Assembly (NCBI RefSeq): GCF_019429525.1
Contig: NZ_JAHXZL010000005.1
Span: 248,001-312,000, forward strand
Direction: 5' to 3'
Length of the DNA stretch: 64,000 bases
From: Sphingomonas folli
GTDB taxonomy: Bacteria > Pseudomonadota > Alphaproteobacteria > Sphingomonadales > Sphingomonadaceae
The notes under the pieces are model-generated. The model did not search any database and was not told the origin of the DNA. It was given only the letters and a program-made list of their open reading frames with translations. Positions 46,420 through 55,739 of this stretch are shown piece by piece. Position numbers and translations under genes: made by a program. Numbering within the stretch: the first letter of the stretch is position 1; each line of letters begins with the position of its first letter.

Positions 46420-49013
46420 TGCGTCGTACCGCCCTGCTCTGCCTGCCGCTCCTGTTCGTCGCCGGCGCCGCGGCCGCCGCTCCCAAGACCGTCACCTCGC
46501 TCGATACCGGCTGGCGCGTGCGGATCGACCCCGCCGACGCCGCCGCGGCGAAGGCGCATCCCCGCGCCGCCGCATGGTTCGCCGCCACGGTCCCCGGCAG
46601 CGTCCAGCAGGACCTGATCGCCACGCGGCAGGTACCCGACCCGTTCCTGCGCACCAACGAGGCCGCGATCCAATGGGCCGGGCTCACCGCCTGGCAGTAT
46701 CAGCGCGCGCTCGACGTCACGCCCGCGATGCTGGCGCGCGACCACCTCGACCTCGTGTTCGACGGGCTCGACACCTTCGCGACCGTGTCGATCAACGGCC
46801 GGGTCGCGCTCACCGCGGACAACGCGCATCGCCGCTGGCGGGTCGACGCCAAGAGGTGGCTCAGGCCCGGGCGCAACGAGGTGACGATCGCCTTCGCCTC
46901 GCCGATCCGGAAGCTGCAGCCCATGGTGCTCGCCGAGGCGAACCCGCTGCCGGGCGAGTATGACTCGGCGTTCGGCGACGAGCCCAAGGGCAAGCAGACC
47001 TCGCCGTACATCCGCAAGCCGAAATACCACTACAGCTGGGACTGGGGCCCGCGCATCGTCAACATCGGCGTGTGGCAGGACGTGCGGCTGGAGGCGTGGG
47101 ACGAGGCGCGGCTCGACCGCCTGCTGGTCGAGCAGGTCGCGCTCAACGACCGGGAGGCGCGGCTCGCCGCCAAGTTCGAGGTGATCGCCGACCGCGCGCG
47201 CGCCGCGACGCTGCGCGCACAGGTGACGGGCCCCGACGGCGGGACCGTCACCGCCGAGCAGACCGTGTCGCTCGCGCCGGGGCTCAACCGCGTCACCGTG
47301 CCGCTCGCGATCGCGTCGCCGCGGCGCTGGCAGCCGGTCGGCTATGGCGCGCAGCCGTTGTACCGCGTCCGCGGCGCGCTGGTCGAGGACGGCGCCGCGA
47401 GCGACAGCGCCGAGCGTCGCATCGGCCTGCGCACCGTCGAGCTGATCCGCGGCGGCGGCGCCTTCGGCTTCCGCGTCAACGGCATCCCGATCTTCGCCAA
47501 GGGCGCGAACGTGATCCCGTTCGACAGCTTCCCGTCGCGCGTGACGTCGGCGACGATGCGCGGGCTGCTGCGCGACGCCAAGGCGGTCAACATGAACATG
47601 CTGCGGATCTGGGGCGGCGGCCATTATCTCCCGGACTCGTTCTTCGACGCCGCCGACGAGATGGGGCTGATGATCTGGTCGGACTTCATGTTCGGCGGCT
47701 CGGTCACCCCGCCCGACGCGGCGTTCCGCGAGAACGTCCGCGTCGAGGCCGAGGAGCAGGTCGCGCGCCTCTCGGGCCACCCCTCGATCGTGCTGTGGGC
47801 GGGCGGCAACGAGGTGCTGTCGGGCTGGGAGAATTGGTCCGATCGCAAGGCATTCAAGAAGCGCGTCGGGGCCGACGAGCAGGAGCGGATCGGCACCGGC
47901 ATGGCGGTGCTGTTCGACCGCGTGCTGCGCGACGCGGTGCGCGACTATGACCCGGCGGTGCCGTACTGGCCCGGCTCGCCCTCCACCGGTTACGAGGGTC
48001 CGGTCGACACCGACGCCGCGGGCGACCGCCATTACTGGGACGTCTGGTCCGGCTCCAAGCCGGTCGAGAATTATCTCGACAGCTGCCCGCGCTTCATGAG
48101 CGAATATGGCTTCCAGGCCGCGCCCGACCTCGCCACGATCGAGGACTTCGCCGGCACGCGCAAGCTCACGCCGGACGCGCCGGTGATGCGCGCGCACCAG
48201 AAGTTCCTCGCGGGCGCGGGCAACGAGCGGCTGATGTTCTACCTGCGCGAGCGGCTCGGCGAACCGCGCGACTTCGCCGACTTCGTCTATCTCACCCAGG
48301 TCAACCAGATGCAGGCGATCGAGCTGGCCGCGCTGCACCACCGCGCCTGCCGGCCGACCAACATGGGCTCGCTCTACTGGCAGCTCAACGACGTCTGGCC
48401 CGCGATCTCCTGGTCGAGCATCGATCACTCGGGGCGATGGAAGCTGCTCCACTATGCCGCGCGCCGCTTCTTCGCGCCCCAGGCGATCGTCGCCGAGCAT
48501 CGCGACGGCAGGCTTCGGATCGCGGTCGTCTCCGACGCGACCCAGCCGATCGCGGCGCGCTGGCGCGTGCGCGCCTTCGCCACCGACGGCAGCGCGCTGG
48601 GCGAGCGCGGCGGCGACCTCACGCTGGCGCCGCTGGCCGCCGCCGAGGTGGCGTCGCTCGCCGACGCCGAGCTGTTCGCCGCCGCCCCGCCCGAGGCGAG
48701 CTACGCGGTCGCCGAGCTGACCGTCGATGGCGCGGTGGTGAGCCGCCGCGTGGTCGAGCGCGTGCTGCCCAAGGCGATGCGCTGGCCCGATCCCGGCCTG
48801 AGCGCGCGCTGGGACGGGCGCACCGTCACCGTCACCGCGCGGAAGCTGGCGCAGGCGGTGATGCTCGACTTCGGCGCGACCGCGGCGCAGGCGTCCGACG
48901 ACGGCTTCGACCTCTTGCCGGGCGAGAGCCGCACCATCACGATCGAGTCCGCGGCATCGCCCGCCGCGCTGAGGCGCGCGCTGGTGCTGCGCTCGCTGGG
49001 AGGAAGCAAGTGA
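46419..49013 (+). CDS. GH2 beta-mannosidase
   Basis: This 864-aa exo-beta-mannosidase carries a Sec signal peptide (LLCLPLLFVAGAAAA). The sugar-binding domain (VPGSVQQDLIA, FDGLDTFATVSINGR) and HYSWDWGPRIVNIGVW are beta-mannosidase landmarks, as is the barrel: FAKGANVIPFDSFPSRV, MLRIWGGGHYLPDSFFD, acid/base E465 in WAGGNEVLSGW, nucleophile E562 in FMSEYGFQ, and NMGSLYWQLNDVWPAISW. It would cleave the Man-beta-1,4-GlcNAc core of an N-glycan once the alpha-mannoses are gone. It overlaps GH20 upstream (TGATG) and GH3 downstream (GTGA). Confidence 0.94.
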   Translation: MRRTALLCLPLLFVAGAAAAAPKTVTSLDTGWRVRIDPADAAAAKAHPRAAAWFAATVPGSVQQDLIATRQVPDPFLRTNEAAIQWAGLTAWQYQRALDVTPAMLARDHLDLVFDGLDTFATVSINGRVALTADNAHRRWRVDAKRWLRPGRNEVTIAFASPIRKLQPMVLAEANPLPGEYDSAFGDEPKGKQTSPYIRKPKYHYSWDWGPRIVNIGVWQDVRLEAWDEARLDRLLVEQVALNDREARLAAKFEVIADRARAATLRAQVTGPDGGTVTAEQTVSLAPGLNRVTVPLAIASPRRWQPVGYGAQPLYRVRGALVEDGAASDSAERRIGLRTVELIRGGGAFGFRVNGIPIFAKGANVIPFDSFPSRVTSATMRGLLRDAKAVNMNMLRIWGGGHYLPDSFFDAADEMGLMIWSDFMFGGSVTPPDAAFRENVRVEAEEQVARLSGHPSIVLWAGGNEVLSGWENWSDRKAFKKRVGADEQERIGTGMAVLFDRVLRDAVRDYDPAVPYWPGSPSTGYEGPVDTDAAGDRHYWDVWSGSKPVENYLDSCPRFMSEYGFQAAPDLATIEDFAGTRKLTPDAPVMRAHQKFLAGAGNERLMFYLRERLGEPRDFADFVYLTQVNQMQAIELAALHHRACRPTNMGSLYWQLNDVWPAISWSSIDHSGRWKLLHYAARRFFAPQAIVAEHRDGRLRIAVVSDATQPIAARWRVRAFATDGSALGERGGDLTLAPLAAAEVASLADAELFAAAPPEASYAVAELTVDGAVVSRRVVERVLPKAMRWPDPGLSARWDGRTVTVTARKLAQAVMLDFGATAAQASDDGFDLLPGESRTITIESAASPAALRRALVLRSLGGSK

Positions 49014-51529
49014 TCTGGCTGTTACTCGCGCAGGCCGCCGACCCGGTGGCCGCGACCGTCGCGACCCTGACGATCGAGGAGAAAGCGGCGCAGCTGCAGA
49101 GCACCGCGCCGGCGGACGCCAAGGCCAAGCTGCCCGCCTATGACTGGTGGAACGAGGGGCTGCACGGGCTGGCGCGCAACGGCTATGCCACGGTCTTCCC
49201 GCAGGCGATCGGCATGGCCGCGACCTGGGACGCCGACCTGGTGCACCGCATCGGCGACGTGGTCGCGACCGAGGCGCGCGCGCGCTTCAACGCGCAGGCA
49301 GTGGACGCCGATCGCCGCATCTACCAGGGGCTGACGATCTGGTCCCCCAACATCAACATCTTCCGCGATCCGCGCTGGGGCCGCGGGCAGGAGACCTACG
49401 GCGAGGACCCGTATCTCACGGGCAAGCTCGGCGTAGCCTTCATCACCGGGCTGCAGGGGCCGAACCCGCTCTACCCGAAGGTGATCGCCACCCCGAAGCA
49501 TTTCGCGGTGCACAGCGGCCCAGAGGCCGGGCGCGACGGCTTCGACGTCGACCCGAGCCCACAGGACCTGGAGGCGACCTACACCCCCGCCTTCCGGCTC
49601 GCGATTACCGAGGGCAAGGCGCGCTCGCTGATGTGCGCCTACAACTCGATCCACGGCGTCCCCGCCTGCGCCTCCTCGCCGCTGCTCAACGACCGGCTGC
49701 GACGCGACTGGGGCTTCACCGGCTTCACCGTCTCCGACTGCGACGCGGTCGCCAACGTCCACCTCTTCCACCATTATCGGCTCGACGCCGCCGGCGCCGC
49801 CGCGGTGTCGGTGCGGGGCGGCAACGACCTCAACTGCGGCAACACCTATGCCGCGCTGCCCGAGGCGGTGAGGCGCGGGCTGGTGAGCGAGCAGGAGGTC
49901 GACCGCGCCCTCGTCCGCTCGCTCGAGGCGCGCCGCGCGCTCGGCATCGCCTTCGGCGCGACCAGCCCCTGGTCCCGGATCGCGGCGAGCGAGGTCGGCA
50001 CGCCCGCGCACCGCGCGACCGCGCTGGAGGCGGCGCGCAAGGCGATCGTGCTGCTCAAGAACGACGGCGCTCGGCTGCCGCTCGCGGCCGGCACCAAGGT
50101 GGCGGTGATCGGCGCCAACGCCGACGATCTCGGCGTGCTCCAGGGCAATTACCACGGCACCGCGGCGGCGCCGGTCACGCCGCTCCAGGGCGTGCGCGCG
50201 CGCTTCCCGGGCGCGACCTACGCGCAGGGCTCGGTGCTCGCCGACGGCGCGCCGGTGGTGCTGCCCGAGACCGCGCTCAAGGGGCTCACCGTCGGCTATA
50301 CCGCGGGCGAGCGCACCGTCCCCGCCGCGCCCGCGCGCACGATCGACCTCGACCTGAACCGCGCCGCCCCCGCCCCCGATCTGCCGGCGACCGGCTATGT
50401 CGCGCGCTGGACCGGCGCGCTCCAGCCGCCCGCGGCGGGGCGCTACCGGCTGGTGCTCGACCAGACGCAGTGCTGGAAGAACTGCACCACGCACGACAGC
50501 GCGCGGCTGACGATCGGCGGGCGCGTGCTCCACGACGGCGCGCTGCCCAAGGGTCGGGTCGAGATCGACTATGACAGCGACGGCAGCGCGCAGCCGCTCG
50601 AGCTGGTGCTCGACCATCGCAGCGAGGACGACAGCTTCCGCCTGCTGTGGCTGCCGCCCGCCGACGCGCTGCTGGACGAGGCGGTCGCCGCCACGCGCGC
50701 CGCCGACGTGGCGGTGGTGGTCGGCGGGCTCTCGCCCGACCTCGAGGGCGAGGCGCTCCAGGTACAGGTGCCCGGCTTCGTCGGGGGCGACCGCACCGAC
50801 ATCGCGCTGCCCGCGCCGCAGCAGCGGCTGCTCGCCGCGCTCAAGGCGACCGGCAAGCCGATCGTGCTGGTGCTCGCCAGCGGCAGCGCGGTCGCGGTCG
50901 ATCCCGCGGTGGCGGACTCGATCCTGGCCCTGTGGTACCCCGGCGAGGCGGGCGGCACCGCGCTGGCGGACGTGCTGTCGGGCGCGACCAACCCGTCGGG
51001 CCGGCTGCCGGTGACCTACTACAAGGCCACCACCGACCTGCCCGCCTTCGTCGACTATGGCATGAAGGAGCGGACCTACCGCTATTTCACCGGCACGCCG
51101 CTGTGGGGGTTCGGCCACGGGCTGAGCTACACCCGCTTCGGCTATGATCGCGTGAGCGCACCCGCCGCGCTCGCCGCCGGGGCGCCGCTGACGCTCACCG
51201 CGCGGGTCACCAACCAGGGCCAGCGCGCCGGCGAGGAGGTGGTGCAGGCCTATGTCGTGCCGCCCGCCATCAAAGGAGGCAGCTTCACCGCGCCGGTGCT
51301 GCAGCGGCAGCTCGCCGGCTTCACGCGGCTCGCGCTCGGGCCGGGCAAGAGCGGCACCGCGCGCCTCACGATCGACCCGCGCTTCCTCAGCGTGGTCGAG
51401 CGCGACGGCCGCCGCCACGTGCCGCCGGGTGCCTATCGCGTCTGGGTCGGCGGCGGTCAGCCGGGCGACGCGGCAGGAAACTGGGTCGACGTGACTCTAA
51501 CGGGCGAGGACGAAGACCTGCCGAAGTGA
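49010..51529 (+). CDS. GH3 glycosidase with PA14 insert, beta-xylosidase-like
   Basis: The protein is 839 aa from GTG 49010, which overlaps the beta-mannosidase stop and has GGAGG six bases upstream. YDWWNEGLHGLARNG near the N-terminus and the nucleophile Asp in FTVSDCDAVANV (about residue 243) are typical of the GH3 branch that includes beta-xylosidases. A PA14 carbohydrate-binding domain interrupts the second domain at about residues 424-548, and a fibronectin-III-like domain closes the protein. The N-terminus (MIWLLLAQAADP) is hydrophobic but lacks the usual positive charges, so export is uncertain. In this setting, removal of beta-1,2-xylose from plant N-glycans is an attractive role; beta-glucosidase remains possible. 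Confidence 0.85.
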   Translation: MIWLLLAQAADPVAATVATLTIEEKAAQLQSTAPADAKAKLPAYDWWNEGLHGLARNGYATVFPQAIGMAATWDADLVHRIGDVVATEARARFNAQAVDADRRIYQGLTIWSPNINIFRDPRWGRGQETYGEDPYLTGKLGVAFITGLQGPNPLYPKVIATPKHFAVHSGPEAGRDGFDVDPSPQDLEATYTPAFRLAITEGKARSLMCAYNSIHGVPACASSPLLNDRLRRDWGFTGFTVSDCDAVANVHLFHHYRLDAAGAAAVSVRGGNDLNCGNTYAALPEAVRRGLVSEQEVDRALVRSLEARRALGIAFGATSPWSRIAASEVGTPAHRATALEAARKAIVLLKNDGARLPLAAGTKVAVIGANADDLGVLQGNYHGTAAAPVTPLQGVRARFPGATYAQGSVLADGAPVVLPETALKGLTVGYTAGERTVPAAPARTIDLDLNRAAPAPDLPATGYVARWTGALQPPAAGRYRLVLDQTQCWKNCTTHDSARLTIGGRVLHDGALPKGRVEIDYDSDGSAQPLELVLDHRSEDDSFRLLWLPPADALLDEAVAATRAADVAVVVGGLSPDLEGEALQVQVPGFVGGDRTDIALPAPQQRLLAALKATGKPIVLVLASGSAVAVDPAVADSILALWYPGEAGGTALADVLSGATNPSGRLPVTYYKATTDLPAFVDYGMKERTYRYFTGTPLWGFGHGLSYTRFGYDRVSAPAALAAGAPLTLTARVTNQGQRAGEEVVQAYVVPPAIKGGSFTAPVLQRQLAGFTRLALGPGKSGTARLTIDPRFLSVVERDGRRHVPPGAYRVWVGGGQPGDAAGNWVDVTLTGEDEDLPK

Positions 51530-51549
51530 GGGCGCCTCGCCTTACCACC

Positions 51550-51647
51550 TCGTCACCCCGGACACGTTCCGGGGCCTACCTCTCAGCGCACCTCGCGATC
51601 GCGGCGTGCGCGGCACGGTGGATCCCGGACCGAGTCCGGGATGACGG
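51550..51647. repeat. Palindromic repeat, family B, inside the hydrolase operon
   Basis: CGTCACCCCGGACACGTTCC opens and GGTGGATCCCGGACCGAG, then TCCGGGATGACGG, closes this 98-bp element between the GH3 and GH125 genes. It could act as an internal attenuator or mRNA-stability element. Confidence 0.75.
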
Positions 51648-51665
51648 CTTAGGAGAAGACTGAAC

Positions 51666-53099
51666 ATGACGATCGACCGCCGCACCTTCGTGGGCGCCGC
51701 CGCGGCGCTGGCCGCCGCCCCCGCGGCCGCGCGCGCCGCCGCTCCCGCGGCCTTCGCCAGCAAGCGCCCGCCGCTCGGCGAGCGCCGCTTCACCAGCCGC
51801 GCGGTGGAGCAGGAGATGCGGCGCGTCGCGACCAAGATCGGTGATCCCAAGCTGCGCTGGATGTTCGGCAACTGCTACCCGAACACGCTCGACACCACGG
51901 TGCGGCTGGGCACGATCGACGGCCGCGCTGACACGTTCGTGATCACCGGCGACATCGACGCGATGTGGCTGCGCGACAGCTCGGCGCAGGTGGCGCCATA
52001 CGTTCATCTCGCCAAGGCCGACCCGCGGCTGGCCGAGCTGTTCCGCGGGCTGATCGCGCGCCAGGCGCGCTGCATCCTGATCGATCCTTACGCCAACGCC
52101 TTCCTGGAGGATCCCAAGGCCAAGACACAGCTGGAATGGTCGCTCAAGGACGTCACCGAGCTCAAGCTGGGCGTCGCCGAGCGCAAGTGGGAGATCGACT
52201 CGCTCTGCTACCCGATGCGGCTGGCGCTGCAATATTGGCAGGCGACCGGCGACGCGCGCCCGTTCGACGCGACCTGGGCCGAGGGCGCGCGCGCGAGCAT
52301 CCGCACCTTCCGCGAGCAGCAGCGCAAGGACGGGCCGGGGCCGTACCGCTTCCTGCGCGTGTCCGACCGCAACACCGAGACGATGCCGCTGCGCGGCTAT
52401 GGCAACCCGATGAGGCCGGTCGGGCTGATCGTCTCCGGTTTCCGCCCGTCGGACGACGCGTGCCAATATCCCTTCCTGATCCCGTCCAACCTCTTCGCGG
52501 TGAGCGCCCTGCGCGGCCTGGCGACGGTCGCGAACGCGGCCAAGCACGACGCCGCGCTGGCGCAGGAGGCGAGCGCGCTCGCCGACGAGGTCGACGCCGC
52601 GCTGCGCGCCTATGGCACGATGAGGCTGCGCGACGGGCGCGAGGTCTGGGCCTATGAGGTCGACGGCTACGGCAACGCCTATTTCATGGACGACGCCAAC
52701 GTGCCGTCGCTGTCGGGGCTCGCCTATCTCGGCTGCGTCGCCCCCGACGACGCCTTGTGGCGCCGCACGGAGGCCGCGGCGTGGAGCGACGTGAACCCCT
52801 ATTTCTTCCGCGGCCGCGCCGGCGAGGGGATCGGCGGTCCGCACGCGGGGGTGCGGCAGATCTGGCCGATGTCGCTGATCGTGCGCGCCTTGTCGACGAA
52901 CGACCCGGCGGTGATCCGCGCCTGCCTCAGGACGATCCGCGACACCGACGCGGGCACGGGGTTCATCCACGAGAGCTTCGACCAGGACGATCCGACCACG
53001 TGGACGCGCCACTGGTTCGCCTGGGCCAACGGGCTCTTCGGCGAGCTGATCGTGCGGCTGGCGACCACGCGGCCCGCGCTGCTCGCGGAGGCTTTGTGA
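51666..53099 (+). CDS. GH125 exo-alpha-1,6-mannosidase
   Basis: This 477-aa protein belongs to GH125 (formerly DUF1237), metal-independent inverting alpha-1,6-mannosidases of the (alpha/alpha)6 fold. Landmarks are [71 protein letters not shown] and FIHESFD, then [12 protein letters not shown]. The signal peptide begins [16 protein letters not shown], a twin-arginine type. It would remove the alpha-1,6-linked mannose of N-glycan arms. The stop overlaps the GH92 start (TGATG). Confidence 0.93.
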   Translation: MTIDRRTFVGAAAALAAAPAAARAAAPAAFASKRPPLGERRFTSRAVEQEMRRVATKIGDPKLRWMFGNCYPNTLDTTVRLGTIDGRADTFVITGDIDAMWLRDSSAQVAPYVHLAKADPRLAELFRGLIARQARCILIDPYANAFLEDPKAKTQLEWSLKDVTELKLGVAERKWEIDSLCYPMRLALQYWQATGDARPFDATWAEGARASIRTFREQQRKDGPGPYRFLRVSDRNTETMPLRGYGNPMRPVGLIVSGFRPSDDACQYPFLIPSNLFAVSALRGLATVANAAKHDAALAQEASALADEVDAALRAYGTMRLRDGREVWAYEVDGYGNAYFMDDANVPSLSGLAYLGCVAPDDALWRRTEAAAWSDVNPYFFRGRAGEGIGGPHAGVRQIWPMSLIVRALSTNDPAVIRACLRTIRDTDAGTGFIHESFDQDDPTTWTRHWFAWANGLFGELIVRLATTRPALLAEAL

Positions 53100-55591
53100 T
53101 GGGGCGGAACGGGGTCGAGACGCTCGCCGCGATCACATGTGCCCCGGCGGAGGCCGGGGCCCAGGTGGGTGACGCTGCGCAGGGATCACCACGGCCTACC
53201 CAGCTGGGCCCCGGCCTTCGCCGGGGCACAGGCGAAGGTCGCGCCGCTGACTCGCTCACCGTCCCCCGCCTCCAGCTCAGCCGCCGCACGCTGCTCGCCA
53301 CCGCTGCCGGCACCGCGCTCGCCGCCCCGCTCCCCCTCGCCGCCGCGGCGCGCGCCACACGAACCGCGCCCAACCTCTTCGTCGGCACCGGCGGCGACGG
53401 CCACACCTACCCGGGCGCGACGCTCCCCTTCGGCATGGTGCAGCTCTCGCCCGACACCGACGTCGAGCGCTGGGACACCTGCTCGGGCTATCACCACGGT
53501 GACTCCTCGATCATGGGGTTCAGCCACACGCACCTCTCGGGCACCGGCATCGGCGACATGCTCGACGTGCTGCTGGTGCCCACCCGCGGCGCGGTGAAGC
53601 TCACCCCGGGGCCGCTCGCCGATCCCGACGCGGGCTACCGCCAGCGCTACTCGGACGAGCACGCCGAGCCCGGCTATTACCGCGTGAGGCTGGAGAGCGG
53701 CGTGCGCGCCGAGCTCACCGTCACCGATCGCACCGGCTGGCATCGCTACACCTTCCCCGCGGGCGCGGCGCACGTGCTGGTCGACCTGTCGCATCTCGTG
53801 CTCGACAAGAGCGACGCCAAGCCGCTGATCGACGAGGCATCGCTGCTGCTCGACGCGGACGGCACGCTGACCGGCAGCCGCCGCGTCCATCGCTGGGCGA
53901 AGGGGCGGCGCATCCACTTCGCGCTCCAGCTCTCACGCCGGCCCGACCGCGTCACCTTCTACGGCGACGACGACGAGGAGCAGCCGGCCGGCGCCAGCGG
54001 CGTGCGGGGCAGGCGAGTCAAGGCGGTGCTCCACTTCGACGAGGCAGGCGGCGCGCCGCTGCTGGTCCGCTGCGGCATCTCCGCGGTCGACGTCGCGGGC
54101 GCGCGCGCCAACCTCGCCGCCGAGGCGCGCGGCTGGGACTTCGACTCGGTCCGCCGCGCCGCCGCGCGCCGCTGGGCCGAGCAGCTCGGCGCGATCGCGG
54201 TGGAGGGCGGCAGCGCCGACCAGCGCGTCATCATGGCCTCGGCACTTTACCATGCCATGGTCGCGCCGACGCTCTTCTCCGACGTCGACGGCCGCTACAT
54301 CGGGCTCGACCGCAAGCCGCAGCGCGTCCCCGCGGGCGAGCGCGCCTTCTCGACCTACTCGCTGTGGGACACGTATCGCGCGCTCCACCCGCTGCTGACG
54401 CTCGTCGCCCCCGACCAGGCCGGCGCGCTGGTGCGCGACCTCGTCCGCCAGACGCAGCAGAGCCCCTACGGCCCGCTCGTCTGGCCGCTCCAGGGCGTCG
54501 AGACCGGGACGATGATGGGCTGGCACGGCGTCTCGGTGCTCGCCGAGGCGCAGGCCAAGGGCATCCCCGCCGACTATGCCGCGGCGTGGCCGGCGATCCG
54601 CAGGCGCTCGTTCGACTTCGCCGCGCCCGACCTCGACAACAGCAAGGGTCGCGACCTGTACGACGCCAAGGGCTATGTGCCCGCCGACGTCTGGTTCGAG
54701 AGCGTCAGCCGGACGCAGGAATATGCCTATGACGACTGGGCCTCGTCGCACCTCGCGCGCGCCGCGGGGCAGAGTGCGGACGCCGAGCGGCTGGCGAAGC
54801 GCTCGGGCAATTGGCGCAACGTGATCGACCCCTCGATCGGCTTCGCGCGCCCGCGCTTCGCCGACGGCGGCTGGTGGAAGGACTATGACCCGATCCAGCT
54901 CGGCCACATGCCCAAGCCGTGGTGGCGCGACTATACCGAGGCGAACGGCTGGCAGGCGACCTTCCTCAACCAGCACGACGTATACGGCCTGATCCGCCAT
55001 CTCGGCGGCGACCGCGCGTTCGAGGCCAAGCTGGACGCGCTGTTCACCGCGCCCTCGACCCTGCCCGCCAACGCGCCCCCCGACATCGCCGGGCTGGTTG
55101 GCCAGTACGCGCACGGCAACGAGCCCGACCAGCACGCACCCTATCTCTACGCCTATGCCGGCGCGTCGTGGAAGACGCAGGCGATGGTGCGCCGGCTCTG
55201 CGTCGAGATGTACCAGAACGCGCCCAAGGGCGTGATCGGCAACGACGATTGCGGGCAGATGAGCGCCTGGTTCGTGTTCTCGGCGCTGGGCTTCTACCCG
55301 GTCGACCCGGTCGAGGCGGCCTATGTCTTCGGCTCACCCTTGTTCGAGCGCGCGACGCTGCGGGTCGGCGCGGGCAAGCGGCTGGTGATCGAGGCGCCGG
55401 GCAACCGCGCCGAGACGCCCTATGTCGCCGCGGTGACGTGGAACGGGCGGCCGTGGAGCAAGAGCTGGATCAGCCACGCCGAGCTGGTGAAGGGCGGCAC
55501 GCTGCGCTTCACGATGAGCGCGACGCCGGTGCCCGGCTTCGGCCGCGCGGTGACGGATCGGCCGCCGTCGTTCGGGCGGGTGCCGGGGTGA
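53099..55591 (+). CDS. GH92 alpha-mannosidase, with a repeat element in its 5' coding region
   Basis: The 830-aa protein is a Ca2+-dependent exo-alpha-mannosidase by family. GH92 landmarks are FVGTGGDGHTYPGA, FSHTHLSGTG, YSLWDTYRALHPL, GNEPDQHAPYLYAYAG and NDDCGQMSAWFVFSALGFYP. ATG 53099 overlaps the GH125 stop and has GGAG upstream, so it is translationally coupled. Residues about 14-45 are encoded by a palindromic repeat (53140-53230), and the twin-arginine signal (LSRRTLLATAAGTAL) begins only near residue 60. No other ATG, GTG or TTG is available in frame between repeat and signal. It would trim alpha-1,2/1,3-mannose from N-glycans. Confidence 0.92.
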   Translation: MGRNGVETLAAITCAPAEAGAQVGDAAQGSPRPTQLGPGLRRGTGEGRAADSLTVPRLQLSRRTLLATAAGTALAAPLPLAAAARATRTAPNLFVGTGGDGHTYPGATLPFGMVQLSPDTDVERWDTCSGYHHGDSSIMGFSHTHLSGTGIGDMLDVLLVPTRGAVKLTPGPLADPDAGYRQRYSDEHAEPGYYRVRLESGVRAELTVTDRTGWHRYTFPAGAAHVLVDLSHLVLDKSDAKPLIDEASLLLDADGTLTGSRRVHRWAKGRRIHFALQLSRRPDRVTFYGDDDEEQPAGASGVRGRRVKAVLHFDEAGGAPLLVRCGISAVDVAGARANLAAEARGWDFDSVRRAAARRWAEQLGAIAVEGGSADQRVIMASALYHAMVAPTLFSDVDGRYIGLDRKPQRVPAGERAFSTYSLWDTYRALHPLLTLVAPDQAGALVRDLVRQTQQSPYGPLVWPLQGVETGTMMGWHGVSVLAEAQAKGIPADYAAAWPAIRRRSFDFAAPDLDNSKGRDLYDAKGYVPADVWFESVSRTQEYAYDDWASSHLARAAGQSADAERLAKRSGNWRNVIDPSIGFARPRFADGGWWKDYDPIQLGHMPKPWWRDYTEANGWQATFLNQHDVYGLIRHLGGDRAFEAKLDALFTAPSTLPANAPPDIAGLVGQYAHGNEPDQHAPYLYAYAGASWKTQAMVRRLCVEMYQNAPKGVIGNDDCGQMSAWFVFSALGFYPVDPVEAAYVFGSPLFERATLRVGAGKRLVIEAPGNRAETPYVAAVTWNGRPWSKSWISHAELVKGGTLRFTMSATPVPGFGRAVTDRPPSFGRVPG
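53140..53230. repeat. Palindromic repeat inside the GH92 coding region
   Basis: TGTGCCCCGGCGGAGGCCGG, then GGCCC, begins the element, and GGGCCCCGGCCTTCGCCGGG, then GCACA, ends it. This 91-bp element is a near-palindrome lying between the GH92 initiator codon and its signal-peptide codons, in frame. It adds about 30 residues rich in Ala, Gly and Pro. Confidence 0.8.
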
Positions 55592-55605
55592 GAGCCGCCA
55601 TCCCT

Positions 55606-55700
55606 CTTCTTACCACCGCGGCGAACGCCGGGGTCCAGGTGTGCGCCGCACGCGAGACGCGGCGACCTCACCCGATAAGACGCCGGCACTCGCCGGAGTG
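55606..55700. repeat. Degenerate repeat remnant between GH92 and GH29
   Basis: CCGCGGCGAACGCCGGGGTC and CACTCGCCGGAGTGG look like decayed arms of the palindromic element seen in GH92. Symmetry is weak. It fills most of the 148-bp gap between the two genes. Confidence 0.4.
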
Positions 55701-55739
55701 GTGCTATCCTCTCACGTCGCGCCCAGATCGGAGCCGCCC

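Noticed and set aside
46050..51418. Long reverse-strand frames (816 and 798 codons)
   Set aside because: Antisense to the beta-mannosidase and GH3 genes, whose catalytic motifs are clear; no recognisable protein features in the frames themselves.
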